Origin: Mimachlamys varia | Lineage: Eukaryota > Mollusca > Bivalvia > Pectinida > Pectinidae | Assembly: GCA_947623455.1 (NCBI GenBank) | Contig: OX392527.1 | Coordinates: forward strand, 27,520,201-27,584,200 | Direction of reading: 5' to 3' | Length of the DNA stretch: 64,000 nt | Shown: piece by piece, positions 1 through 12,779 of the stretch | How the letters are laid out: the number at the start of each line of letters is the position of its first letter | How positions within the stretch are numbered: position 1 is the stretch's first letter | Program-made: the position numbers and the translations under genes | The notes under the pieces: generated by a model | Seen by the model: only the letters and a program-made list of their open reading frames with translations | What the model was told of the DNA's origin: nothing | The model's database searches: none

Positions 1-145
1 ATAAGAATGAATCATAGACATATATATGGAATTCCTGATTCAAGTGCAGTTTGCATTTCCTCTGAACCTCTGTCACTTAAAAGTGCATATTAGGTATAAT
101 AATAGAAGGAGCTACCAATACTTCTGTGAAACAGGGTATGCATAC

Positions 146-3100
146 CTGCAGTTTTCGCATCAGGCTTTTTTGCAGTGTTCTTTTTCGGTTCTTTCTTTGT
201 CTGAAAACAATTTAGGTTTAAGTTAATATAAAATCATAAACTGACATAGCTTATGGATATTTTTATCACCACATGTACATTAGCAAATGGATTATGGTGT
301 CTTAATAGATTTACACATACAGTGTACCCACATTATATCACCATTTTTGTCCACAGCAATTATCTATGGTCTATTAACGAAAGTGGCATTAGTATAGATT
401 AAAAAATTCCACCCGAGGGGTCACAAAATGTGGTGAAACCCGAGGCATTACAATTATGAGAAAGGAAGCAAAATTTTACTGAAATTTCAATGATCAAACA
501 CTTAAGACAGTACATATTCATCATTTCAATCCAAATTATAATTAAAAATATTGGAATGTACATATTTTCATGTAACCACTAATCAATAAGAAGTATCCAT
601 GTGAAAAAAATAAATCACTAAAGACAACAACCAAATTGGCAATAAAATCGTGGGAATTGCATAGAGATTTCAGACTTTTGTATTTTGAAGTACATGGGAA
701 ATGATAGTAAGTTGAGGGCGACAAACTTATCAGGGTATTCATAAAGGAAGGAAATCTATTCTAATGGTTAAGTTGTCGATATGCGAGTTCAGACAAAATA
801 AATGTATAAACATCCACTTAAAAAAAAATCTGTAATGTGAATCATACTGTTGTTGTTATTTCACAAAAATGTTTTTTTTTATTTACTCACCACTTGAATG
901 ACATGTTTGCCATGCATCTTTGTTCCGTTCAGGTGCTGCACACTGTCGGTGGCTTCCTTTGAGTTTGACATGGTCACAAAACCGTAACATTTGGCACCAC
1001 AGACTTTAGAACTAGCCAGAACTTTAGTTACCATTACCTACAAAAAAATTAAAGTTTCACCAGGGAGAAACAAATTTTAATCAGGTTTTTAACAAGATTT
1101 CCAAACAAAATAAATTTACTGATGCTTATGTGTTTTGTTTGTTTGTTTGTCTCGCCTTACTTGCTCTGCCAATATCAGAGAGCTGATACTGATAGAGAAT
1201 ATAATACAGTGTAGTACAGTGGATTCCACTCAATATCACTCCTGCTCATGTCACATTCCTCTTTATATCATGTTTTTCAAATTGCCAAGCACCATTTTTC
1301 CCTTTAATATATGTCATTTTATTTAATAAATATCATGTATTTTTAGGTGAATTCCTCTAAATATCATGTTTTTTTAACCAATCACATAAAATATTCAGAA
1401 AATGATGTCATTTCTATTGATTTCAGATACAACTTGTACAAAATATTGCGTAGAAAATAAAAAATAACCCCCAAAAATTATTTTGAATTGAAATAATATG
1501 ATATATATTGAAACACCTTCATATGTACATTGAATAGTTTACTTTTAGTTGATATGGAGATTGGAAATGCATTAGATTAAGTGGAACAATATGTTTCTCT
1601 TAATGTTATATTTCTGTTATTATCATGTTTTTTTCTGACAAATGCAACATAATATAAAGAGGAATGCACTGTACAACAAAGTACACACAGTATATTTGAT
1701 GGTAGAAGTAACCTTGCCAGGTTTCAATTCAATCCAATATCAATAACATTATGTGAAAACTGAACTTTAAACAAATTCATGAAAAATCTGTAAAAAGTAG
1801 ACTTTAAATTAAGCAAGTTCTCCAAATCCAGATGTTTTTACCACAAAACAATAGAACCCCTTCAAATTTAGGCTAGGTGTTCTGTATGATAGTATCATTA
1901 ACCTTGCAAAAGTTTTCTATTCAATTGGATATCATTAACACTAAATAGTGGACTATAACACAGTTGACCCCATCGCCAGAAAAGAAACATCTTAGTCTTG
2001 CTTTCCTCAACTATCGTCGAAGGCAAGAAAAAATATAGCTCATGATCAGTAGACATACTATTGTAACACTGTAAGGGTTAACCTGAGTTTAATGTCATAG
2101 TTTCCTTAATTCTGAAACAAAATACCCACCTTTCCATATTTACTGAAAAGTGTTTTAAGGTCAGCTGCCTTTGTCGTGGATGGTAGTCCACTCACCCACA
2201 GGTTGCGACTGGTACTCTCTAAAATTTCAGGAAAAAGATTTGTTATCAATCATTTATAAAACTCATCATGGCTTTGCTGACACAATCTCCCCATCCATTA
2301 CCATCCAAAGTAAATAGCCAAGGATTCAAATGTTCAAAATATTATATCCATTTTCTGATATCAGTCTACCTTTTGTTGGTCAAAGCAGTGACCTCACTTA
2401 GCAAGTTCAAGTTCAAGTTCATGTGTGCTGTATGTTTCTCATGAATGGCACAAACTTGTCATGATCAGGTTATGTTACTACATTTTTTCAGACAAGAGAA
2501 TCTTATGTAGAGAAACTCACCAACTTTTCCACTGGTCTTGGTTTCTGACTGTTTTGAGCTGTAATTAAACAAAGAAGAAAATGAACAGTGGGACAAACAC
2601 TGATAACTGCCCTGTGTAACCTAGACATCTTGTACATTTGTACATACTTAACCACCACAAAAAAAGCTGTGGCTTATTAATGTAATTTCCTCATTTTAAT
2701 AATCATCAAGTGAACGACAGGAAAAGACTTTTGAAAAAGGTAGGATATTTCAACAAGTTCAAGTGAAATTATCGCAAATGTAAGAACATCACGAGCTTAC
2801 AACACAAAACATCATACAGTAGATATGAACTTCATACAGTAGATATGAACTTCATACAGTAGATATGAACTTCATACAGTAGATATGAACATTATACAGT
2901 AGATATAAACATCATACAGTAGATATAACTTCATACAGTAGATATGAACATTATACAGTAGTTATGAACTTCATATAGTAAATATGAACTTCATACAGTA
3001 GATATGAAATAGGACCAGAGAAAAAGAGATTGAAATGCAGCAGTAGTTTGTAATGAAAGGTTTTAAGTAACACACTTAGTGAAATATGTGGAGAAGTGGA

Positions 3101-6100
3101 TCTGGACTGGCCATAGATTGATCATTTAATTTGCAACCAGGTAGCTCAATTATTTGAGCATCAGTCTAGAGTTTGGAGGTCCTTGGTACCGGTTTGAACC
3201 CTGGTCTGGCATTGCATTTATCCGTTTCCTGTTACCGTGATAAAACTTCCATAATGATTTATGTTTGAATGTATTTAGAGAAACATTCTAAGCCTAACCT
3301 GTTTATTGTGGCGTGAGAATCCTGTACCTGTATCGAGCATACCAAACTTATATGTGAAAATTAAAGAATATTGTCAATATTAATTCATATTCACATGAAC
3401 TTTCCTGACATGTTTGCTATCATCAAATTTCTGAGTTGGTCAAACCAGATAATAAAGGTTGAATATTTTGATTTGTCAACATTATATCAAATTCTAGCAT
3501 ATATCACAGTTCAGATAGAGATAAATACTGTAATATAGACGATTTCAAGCACTTTGTAGTAACAGAAATATATGCAAGCACATTAAACAAGACACTAAAG
3601 TATTCCCTTACTGTTTATAGATGAGTTTGTAATACATTTTTCACTATTGAAAAGGAAGCTAAACTTAATGATTTTTTTCACGAGTGGTCAACGGTGACCT
3701 TTGACCTTTAACCCCTGACTGATGACCTTCAAAATCTTAACAGGTGTAGAACAGGAAGGTTAGAAAGAGTCAATCATAATTATGTACAGGGATGTGGCAA
3801 TTGTTTTCTTCGGATGTAAGATCAATTTTCATATCCTCATATAGCATGTGATAAATAGTTGGTAATTTACAACTGAAGAAATAAACCTGAAGGGTCAGGA
3901 GATTGAAAGAAATGTTAATAATTATTTTACAGTTACGCCTGAAACAAAACATCCAATTATGCAACACACCATCATTGTACATGAAAGCTTGGCATTTAAC
4001 AGCTACAAGAAATGGTGGATACAAACCGAACCGACCTCTTGGAATCAGACTGAGATTTGTTGGTATCTTCTTTCTTTGCTTCTTTATCGTTACAAGAAGT
4101 GGTATTGTTTGAGGATGTGACAGTATTGTTGTCCTCGGACGTAGCACTTTCCACAGTATTAGTTTCTTGTTTCACTTTCTTATCTCCATCGGTGGCCCCC
4201 GTCTCACTGCTATCTATGCACTTCTGTCCTTCCTGATCTGCCGATGTACTCAATGCCTCCTGCTCTTTCTGGGAGGTCAGAAGATCAGCATCCAAATCAT
4301 TCTGAGGGTCTTCTACCTGCAGAACATCACTATCTTCAGCAATATCTTCTGAAGTATCAGCTGTATTTACGTCAGCCATGCTTTCAGTTTTAACAACCTG
4401 TTGAATCTCTGTCTCTTGCACAGGTTTTTCAGCGGCTTGCGCCTCATTGACAGTTACTTCACTGGGAGTTGATGCATCATTTCCAGAATCGTCTGCTGGT
4501 TTCTCTTTCACCTCTTCGTCATCACCACCATCAACATTACACGGAGCTGTGTCAACATGTGCTACAGAAATTCAAATCACGACTTAATACCACATCATCA
4601 AATGCATCAAAACATCAAATACAACTGGTCTTTCTTTATGTCATGAATAGAAAAGATTATGCTACATCAGGTTTGCTTGAAGATCATAATTGTGAATTAT
4701 TTCTTACCAAAAAAGATAATAAGTCGAGCATAAGAACTGAGATTTCCAAACAACATTTGATGAACAAACTCTAGCTGCAAATACTGGAAAACTTCCTCAG
4801 ACTTCATCCTCATTCCAACAGCTGGAAAACTTGGAAAGTTTTCATCATCTCAACTCATGAGAGGTGCCAGGCAGCTACAAATACCGTCTCATATTAGGAC
4901 AAGCATATTCTCCATGGCTTCATCTACACAGCTTTTCTGGTATAACCAGCTTCTATCTGGTGCTGTTATCTCTCCCACCATCATAATTCCAGTGGTGGGA
5001 TTTGGGAAGTGATAGCAGATTGCTGTTAATTTTCAAAGCATTATGAACAGTAAAACCATCTATCTTCTGAAGTTGCGAAAAATTCAATTTCTAATGTAAT
5101 TAAAGTTTAATAAAGTGCATCATTTTTTGTTCTGGCAAAATGACAAATTTGAAGTTAGGTTTTGGTAGTTATTGAAATATGGATTACCAAAACAATATGA
5201 CATTACTTGTAAAAACATGTATGTACATGTTTTATTTTAATACAGCATAAACAATTATAAGTATTGCCAAAACAACAAATTGAACACTTTATTATATCCT
5301 TTTTAAGTATCAAATATTCAAATAATTAACAATTCAAACAAATCCACACCAGGATCAACAACTAAATGCAAACTATTGCTTAACATTCAATTTTGTTTTA
5401 CCTTCTGATTCTGGTTCTTGTTTGGAATGAATATCATCAAGTTCCACCTGAAACAGACAACAATTTCAAGTAGTGACTGCTGTATTCACTTCAGAACTCA
5501 ATGTGAAAAAATCTCTATTGTCAACAAACAAATTCCTAATAGTTGCTTCATATTCATGGATTTTCCATCAGCTTGATTACAGTAATGGGCATGAGTACAT
5601 GTTTTCAATGTATGTTATCATTCCTATTAGTTTAAATACTTAACTGCCCCTGATCAAAATAACACCAGTATCATTCGTTCATTGTGAAGACTGTTACTGT
5701 TGATTAAAAGTGGTCTTATTAAACACTGCATCAGCATATCTAAACTGAAATGAATTAGCAAATTGAATAGGTAATGTAACAAGCACAACTAACAAATTTT
5801 GACTGGCATCAGATTTTAAGACTGACCTAAAATCTATGAGGTAATTTTTATCTGGATTCAATCTTTAGGTGTACTCAGATTGGGATCATCTTGCCATTTA
5901 AGTGTCTCAAAGTTTGAATTTTCTTGCATTTGTACCATGTTTGCTACCATTTTGTATGAAGAACTAAATTCCCATCCATGGGTGTTAAGCATGAAAAGAA
6001 CATCTGATCCATAAATATCTTGTAACAGAAAATGTTAAAATACATGTGACAATATTACTCACCATATCATCATTAATTTCAATAAACTCTTCACCAAGTC

Positions 6101-7879
6101 CATCTTCTTGAAAATAATCATTCTCCTGAACATCTTCCTCCTTTAAAGTAGAACAATGTTTTTATTGATTTTATAATTATGACATGTGTAAACACAGGCA
6201 TAAGAAACATCCAGTATATCACTAACAGTATCAAGTTTTAGTAAACATCTAGTATATATAATTATATAACACTAACAGAAGCATGTTTTATTGATCTTTT
6301 CCAGTAGTAGTTAACTCAGTGATTGTAACTACCTTTCTACCACAATGTCTTGTGTTATTCCACTCTTAGACCATAGTATAAACGTGCTGACTGTTGGATA
6401 AATATATGTTATATACCACTTTTGATTGGTTGAGAAGTTGAACTTTGACCGGAAATCAATTGGTTCAATGCAACATACTGATTGTTGACGACGTCATTGA
6501 TTGTTGACGTCGTCACAATTTGGAAGGAATATATGGGATGATGTGTTTTCGCACAAATATTCTGCGGTTCACTCGAAAAACAACACTGATACTGCTGACT
6601 TGATATTGTGGTAGAAACAGGTCACACAAGGCGTGGTTATTGGATAGAGAATTTATTTCACTCTCATTAATTTTTTTCTTAAGTTATAAAAGACACTCGC
6701 TAAAGCTTGTGTCTTTTATAAATTAAATTTTTTTTTAACTCAAGTGAAATAAATTCCATATCGAACAACCACTCGTCGTGTAACCTATATGTATCTGATC
6801 AGCAGTGTTCTGGTTCACCACCTCCATATCACAAATAGAAGCATGTTTCAGTAATCTTTTCCGGTAGTAGTTTACTCAGTAATCGTAACTACCTGTATCT
6901 GATCAGCAGTGACCTGGTCCACCACCTCCATATCCCCATACATTAAGTCTAGTAAGGATTCCTCATCTGCAGCATTATCTTGCTCACCATCGGGAGCTTC
7001 TGGAGAAGTTGTATCCACCACTTCCTTTAAAAGTTAACAGGAATGATCAGACAAAATATACAAAAACTTACACTTGCATAAAACATATTTTGTAAGATTC
7101 TATCTTAAAATAATTTATTATTATTTATGCGGTTCCTTTCCAGTCACATTAAATCAGGCATAAAATATTCTACAAAAACAATTTTTAAAAATTGCAAGCG
7201 AGAAAGTATCGAAAACAGATGCTATATTTCGATGTTAAAATTACAACGGCAGCAATATTAATTGTTACATCAAGTTTCTAATTGAGTAGCCGATCAATCT
7301 AATAAACATCTTTCAGCAAAGTATTATTTATTTTGTCATAAAATAATGCGATTTGGACAGAAAAAAAAGATGAGTTCAAAGTGATTGTAATTATTTTTAG
7401 TAACAAACCATGTTTGTCGTTTTCGACCTGATGCTGATCAAGGATTCACATGTGGGTTAAAATAAAACATTTAATTTATCGATCCCATTTGGCGAAGTCA
7501 GCACTCTAATAACCGCTGGTCGGCCCTTTTTCTATCGAATACGATATAATAAATCATTCCTATATGTTTTACATGAGTTGGTGAATATTACGCAAATGCA
7601 TGATTAAAAACCGATATACATTATGCCGTATTGCCCCGTTATGCCAACAGCTCAACATGATTAAAACCGTCCGCCATTAGGCCTATATTATCACGGTTCA
7701 TGCAGACAGAGGAAACACGAAAATGATTGTCTTTTGGCTGCAATTTACGACTGGGTACACTAGTTTGAAATAATATTAATTATCACATAGAATATTTAAA
7801 TAACAAAAACCATGGAACACTGAGAAGTGATTCATTATATGCATACCAAATCATCCATCTGCAGTTCTTCCTCAGCCAT
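146..7879 (-). CDS. SAFB: SAFB/SLTM-like RNA-binding protein (3' end outside the window)
   Basis: Family role: scaffold attachment factor B proteins are nuclear RNA/DNA-binding regulators of transcription and splicing. Coding exons in transcript order: 7847-7879, 6893-7024, 6063-6140, 5402-5447, 4036-4561, 2521-2558, 2130-2218, 891-1037, 146-200. All junctions keep one frame, giving 381 codons before the left edge. The start is the ATG at 7879 ([11 protein letters not shown]), with A at -3 and G at +4. Exons 2-5 encode a very acidic Ser/Thr-rich region. Exons 7-8 encode an RRM with [20 protein letters not shown] and CYGFVTM, closely matching SAFB family RRMs. The last visible exon is Lys-rich ([16 protein letters not shown]). 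The SAP DNA-binding domain usual at the N terminus was not found. The donor after exon 5 (GTCGGT) is weak. The Lys/Arg/Glu-rich C-terminal part should lie to the left. SLTM is the alternative family name. Confidence 0.9.
1215..1673. mobile_element. CAGTG-ended MITE, copy 1 (SAFB intron)
   Basis: A 459-bp element starts with TACAGTGGATTCCAC and ends with GGAATGCACTGTA, so it has short inverted ends flanked by TA. A close relative of nearly the same length lies at 43077-43537. CAGTG ends with a TA target are typical of pogo/Tigger-type MITEs. There is no coding capacity. Confidence 0.7.
2812..3008. repeat. 20-bp tandem repeat (about 10 copies)
   Basis: The unit TTCATACAGTAGATATGAAC is repeated with few changes. 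It lies in the SAFB intron between 2559 and 4035. The unit is partly palindromic (TTCATA...TATGAA). Confidence 0.85.
3135..3260 (+). mobile_element. tRNA-derived SINE-like element
   Basis: A Pol III A-box-like GTAGCTCAATTATTTGAGCA is followed about 40 bp later by a B-box-like GGTTTGAACCC. The tail contains ATCCGTTTCCTGTTACCGTG, which resembles the tail of the reverse-strand element at 16.43-16.52 kb. No intact tRNA cloverleaf can be drawn. Confidence 0.55.
6277..6936. repeat. Duplicated SAFB exon 2 / donor junction
   Basis: About 100 bp covering the end of SAFB exon 2 and the start of its downstream intron occur twice. The right copy (6836-6936) is functional. The left copy is 6277-6336 plus 6791-6830, interrupted at the splice junction by the 454-bp fold-back MITE. 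The left copy is not expected to be spliced. Confidence 0.75.
6337..6790. mobile_element. Fold-back MITE, copy 1 (SAFB intron)
   Basis: The element begins CTACCACAAT, has an internal ATTGTGGTAG near 6605-6614, and ends in a long fold-back (GAATTTATTTCAC near 6650 against GTGAAATAAATTCC near 6743). Relatives lie at 32325-32560 and, inverted, at 42294-42710. It splits the left copy of a duplicated SAFB intron-exon junction. Confidence 0.75.
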
Positions 7880-7960
7880 TTTGCCTCGTTTTGCTTCGAG
7901 TGCGAGTGCCCGAAAGAGACTTCCGCTTCCGCTAGGTACACACGGGAAGGTGCTAATGAC
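7880..7960 (-). promoter_or_regulatory. Probable SAFB-like core promoter / 5' UTR
   Basis: The DNA just upstream of the minus-strand ATG at 7879 is unusually rich in GC and CpG for this window and carries two tandem CTTCCG cores near 7918-7932. Those are candidate ETS-type sites, as in the MINPP1/cyclophilin promoter. No TATA box is evident. This is an inference from position and composition. Confidence 0.4.
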
Positions 7961-8436
7961 AAGATCACGACTGATATGACGAATAAGAATTTGTGGTCAA
8001 TATTTAAGCAACAAAGTATGCAATACACTTTACAACATCATTTTTGATATACTCTTGTGCCATAAAATTGTTATAGGGATTGTAGAATAGAGTTTACAAA
8101 TTATAATATGGGCCAACAACTTGTTAACGAAATCCCATTATAAATCCTTTAAAATTAGAAAATACCGAAGCGTCAACGAAACCATAATCAGAACTGAAAA
8201 TCGATTAAACTAGCGGCAAAATACGGAAAAGGGAAAAATCTACACGAAGACCATTGTAAAGGTACAAGAGAATAAGACCAAGTGTTCCGGAAGAGCAAGT
8301 GTCTTCTGCTTCATCGACGACACCCACCATGTAAATCTTGGTCATATCCAACTAAACATCAATCCCTTATCCAACTTAACATCAATCCCTAAAATGAGAA
8401 CCGAGTATTCACTGTCAATCACAATAAGTAAACACA

Positions 8437-8660
8437 CTAATAAGCAAATTCAAAAACGTCCATCACACAACGATACAGAATATTTCCCCATGAGATCAGT
8501 AGGGTATATACGATTGACGTGTCGGCAACGGCAAACCTCTTGTTGTTTATAGACAACACATCGTCGATATATCTGAAAGTGAAATTTAGAGATTTGGCAA
8601 GGTTTTTGTTACATGTCTTAATTGGCCCTTCCACAAATTCAGCCTCGTATGAAAGCAAAA
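8437..8660 (-). pseudogene. Penelope-like element reverse transcriptase fragment
   Basis: The minus-strand translation contains FTFRYIDDVLSINN, the palm-domain catalytic YxDD region in the form typical of Penelope-like retroelements. Only about 70 residues are readable and the sequence decays on both sides, so this is a dead fragment. Confidence 0.65.
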
Positions 8661-8949
8661 AACAAGTCAGCTTAAGAGTGGGTCACAGTTTGTTTCGAAG
8701 GGAACTTAACTTAACAAATTGCAGTAAACGGTATGACTGACATTGGAAAGCCTTGTCGAATACTAGTACTTCTCTTTGGTTATCACCAGGGGCATTCGTG
8801 TCACAAGTATTTTTCGTGCAAGATAAAAGGAATGCGTGATTTTACCACAACAATGTAATGTAGATCTAGATAAATCAATTCTCCTTTTTTTCGTGGCTGA
8901 AGTATAGTAGAATACGATATGTTTTCTATGTCACACTCCGAAGATACAT

Positions 8950-11256
8950 TAAACTGTCAAGAGTATGAGGTCTATAAGAGTCAACTACAGTGAAATAGGA
9001 GATATTTTACAAATACTGAAGCTTGGAAAGGCCTCGGGTGAGGATGGAATAAGCCACCATATCTTACGAATACATCAGAAACCGTCTGTGTTCCCCTTGA
9101 AATAGTTTTTAATATGTCTTTATCGTCTGGTGTTTTCCAAACCTATGGAAGACAGCCAAAGTTATGCCACTATTTAAAAAAGGTGACAGGCATTCTCCCT
9201 CTAACTATAGGCCAATCTCCTTATTATCTACAGTTGGGAAAGTGTTTGAGAGAGTAATTTTCAAGCACCTTTATAATTATTTTTATGAAAATTCTTTTTT
9301 TTATAAGTACCGATCTGGTTTTTAACCTGGTCATTCTACTGTCTATCAACTCATTGAAATTTATCATAACATATGTATTGCCCTTGAGGGAAAAAAACAT
9401 GTAGCATGGTATTCTGCAATATTTCAAAAGCTTTTGATCGGGTTTGGCATAAGGGGTTAATGGTTAAGCTACGTTCCTATGGTATTTCAGGAGAATTTTA
9501 TGAATGGTTGAAAAATTACCTGGTTCAGAGGCGCCAGAGAGTATTTTTTAAATAATTCTTATTCCCATTTAGGTTTCATTGAGGCAGGTGTTCCTAAAGG
9601 TTCGATTCTTGGGCCTCTTTTATTCCTAATTTTCATAAATGATATTGCTGATGTTTTTGAATCAACTGCTCGTCTATTTTCAGACGATACCTCTTTATTA
9701 AAATCTTCCTCTTCATGTTTAGAAATTCAAAATTTCTGAATAGAGATCTTGAGGCTCTTAATGTATGGTCCCAAACATGGTTAGTTACGTTTAATCCAGA
9801 TAAAACCGAGATAATTTTTGTTTCAAACTCGGTTGAAATCGATGAAGTTATAGAATTAGAATTTAAAGGCGAAATTTTAAATTTTACTGATAACCCTAGA
9901 CACTTAGGTGTAATTTATAATTCAAGGGCGACATGGGGGGGGGGGCCATATTTGTGCAATATATACTTCTGTTATGAAAAAAGTCAACGTTTTGCGCAGA
10001 CTAAAATACTTATTGAATCGAGATACTCTTTTTTGAAAATTTACAAATCATTTATTTTACCAGTATTAGAATATGCCTGTGAATTGTGGGATGGGTGTAC
10101 AGCTTTTGAAACTGAAATGTTAGAGAAAGCCCAAAGATAAGTTGCTCGTATCATAACTGGACTTCCGTCATATGCTCGAATTGAAGATTTACTTTTTGAA
10201 ACTGGTCTAGAAACTCTCTCAAATCGAAGGAAACGCAGAAAACTCCAACTTTTGTATAAAATGCACAACAATATCACCCCAGATTTTTTAAATGATCTAT
10301 TGCCGTCAACTGTTGCTGGCAAAAACCGCTACACTCTTAGAAATAATGAGAATTATAGAACTCTTCCTTTAGGGCTTTCTCTAACAAGTTCATCGTTTAT
10401 ACCTTCAACTCTCAGCAGTTGGAATTCTTTGGACCTCGCTGTACGATCATTGCCTTCGCTACATTCTTTTAAAAACTCATTAACATTAAATGCACCATCC
10501 CCTCCACCAATCTACTTCGGTTTTGGTAATCGTAAATTTAATATTATACATACAAAACTTAGACATCAGTGCAGTCAACTTAAATATGACCTTTTTAGAG
10601 TAAGTCTTGTTGATAGTCCAGCTTGTTATTGTGGCCATCCCTGTGAAAATGCCTTTCACATTTTTTTTGAGTGTGTACTGTTTAACAACGAAAGACGCAT
10701 TCTACTTCAGAATTTAGATACATATATATTACATTTCGATTTAACTTTAGAACTGCTTTTGTGTGGCAATAATCAGCTGTCGTTAGAAATCAATACAAAC
10801 ATATTTCGACACGTGCATCATTACATCAAATCCAGCAAGAGGTTTTGATCAATATATAAAGTATTTTTGATCATTATATAGTTATTGGTTGTGTACATTT
10901 GTATATGTGATTATGAAATTGCATTTCATTAATTTGCCTTCTGATTTCTTTATGAAATCGATTTTGTTTTGATAATTCTAAAATTATTCTGTCTCGTCAT
11001 TGGACTTTGTTTTTGTAATTAACTAGTATTCAGATGTCTTCCCTAGGTAATTCCCTCTTCACCCTACCTTCTCTCCCCCTTTTGCACCCAACCTTCTTCC
11101 CATCCCTGCTCATTCTCTACCCCCCCCCCCCCCCCCCGTCCCCACCAACATATATGTATTCAGTCATTATCATGTATTGTGGAGAGGACTATTTTAAGTT
11201 GTAATAACTTGTTGTCCAATCCACTTGTATACTTTACAATAAAATATGTTTAAACA
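8950..11256 (+). pseudogene. Broken non-LTR retrotransposon (LINE) ORF2 remnant
   Basis: Fragments in several frames resemble CR1/Jockey-type reverse transcriptases: GKASGEDGIS near 9030, SNYRPISLLSTVGKVFE near 9200, VPKGSILGPLLF near 9590, and FSDDTSL (the catalytic xxDD) near 9680. A C-terminal part at 10252-10848 has a Cys/His-rich CYCGHPCENAFHIFFEC. Stops and frame changes interrupt it, and a poly-G slip lies near 9936. The endonuclease domain was not seen, so it is probably 5' truncated. The 3' end is near AATAAAATATG at about 11240. Confidence 0.8.
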
Positions 11257-11483
11257 TAAAAACAAGATAAATTAACTTCGCCGCCTAACGTCATGTGATC
11301 AAAAATAGATAGGTCACAAAGTGTTTCTCAAAGGATCTCGCGACGCGCGGCCATTTTCAAACATATGTCAGAATACTGGTTATTATCCCCGCGCGACGAT
11401 AGTCGGAGAGGGGACATAGCTTTCCGTTTGTACGTACGTATGTTCACTTTTTGTCAGCATCCTTGCGACTTAACTTTTTTAAT

Positions 11484-12290
11484 ACCTTGAACGAGTTCGT
11501 GTTTCAGGGTGCCAAGGTCAAGGTCAAGGTCAAGGTCAAGGTCACCCTTACTATTTATAGAAAATCTTTGTCAGTACTCTTGCAACTTCATTTCTGAACG
11601 GATCCTGACCAAACTTCATAAATTATATGGGTCCAGCATAGGAATACCTTGCACGAGTTCGTGTTTCAGTGTGCCAAGGTCAAGGTCAAGGTCAGCATTA
11701 CTATTTATAGAAAATATTTGGCAGCGCTCTCTTGCGACTTCATTTTTGAACGGATTCTGACCAAACTTCCTATATGGGTGCAGCATGGTAATACCTTGAA
11801 CGAGTTCGTGTTTCAGGGTGCCAAAGTCAAGGTCAGCGTTACTATTTATAGAAAATCTTTGTCAGCGCTCTCTTGCGACTTCATTTTTGAACGGATTCTG
11901 ACCAAACTTCATATATGGGTCCAGCATAGTAATACCTCGAACGAGTTCGTGTTTCAGGGTGCCAAGGTCAAGGTCAAGGTCAGCGTCACTATTTATAGAA
12001 AATCTTTTTCAGTACTCTTGCAACTTCATTTCTGAACGAATCCTGACCAAACTTCATATATGGGTCCAGCATGGGAATACCTCGAACAAGTTCGTGTTTC
12101 AGGGTGCCACGGTCAAGGTCAATGTCAGTATTACTATTTATAGAAAATCTTTGTCAGCACTCTTGTGACTTCATTTTTGAATGGATCCTGACCAAACTTA
12201 ATATATGGATCCAACATTGGAATACCTCAAATGAGTTCTTGTTTCAGGGTGCCAAGGTTCTTACCAAACTTCATATATGGGTTATTTCAA
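11484..12290 (+). repeat. AAGGTCA-rich satellite, about 145-bp unit
   Basis: About six units are each marked by ACGAGTTCGTGTTTCAG, then a run of AAGGTC hexamers of varying number (2-5 per unit), then CTATTTATAGAAAAT, and then TTCTGAACGGATCCTGACC. Unit spacing is about 140-165 bp. The small open frames in it follow from the repeat and are not genes. Confidence 0.9.
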
Positions 12291-12779
12291 TGTCCTGCAA
12301 TAACCCCACTCCATATTTTGCGTCAGAGTTCATGTGTTAGTACGCGAGGAAATTTGTATTGTTTGCGATGCATTGTTTTTCAGAAATGGGTGGCAACAGT
12401 TGGTTTACGACCTCATGTGACTTGATTAAATGTGTAGGTTAATAAAAAAAATATCTGTTCTTTCCATTGCTACCTAATTTACATGTGATCGAAAGTGTTT
12501 CATATTGAAACGAATCTCGCCCGTCGTCTCTACTTGAGGGTTACCGCTCAAGTATGTCCTGAGTTAGAGTTGATCACAGATCATCTGATTAGCCAATTTG
12601 AAAGAAAACTCAACGCCACAGTTCAAGTGCCATACATATATTCTTGTCAATACAGAGGTACAATGTTTTTACACACTCTCTCTATAATTATTTAACTATA
12701 AGAGGATATTCCAGTTTAGTAGACTCAAGTTAATTTACAAATACAGATCTCAATGGTAGCGTATAAGAACTATTATACA

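Noticed and set aside
8519..8740. Plus-strand frame over the Penelope-like fragment
   Set aside because: Shadow of the minus-strand RT fragment, which has the recognisable YIDD motif.
11509..12340. Arg/Ser-rich open frames (PRSRSRSRS)
   Set aside because: They come from AAGGTC hexamer runs in a satellite, not from an SR protein.
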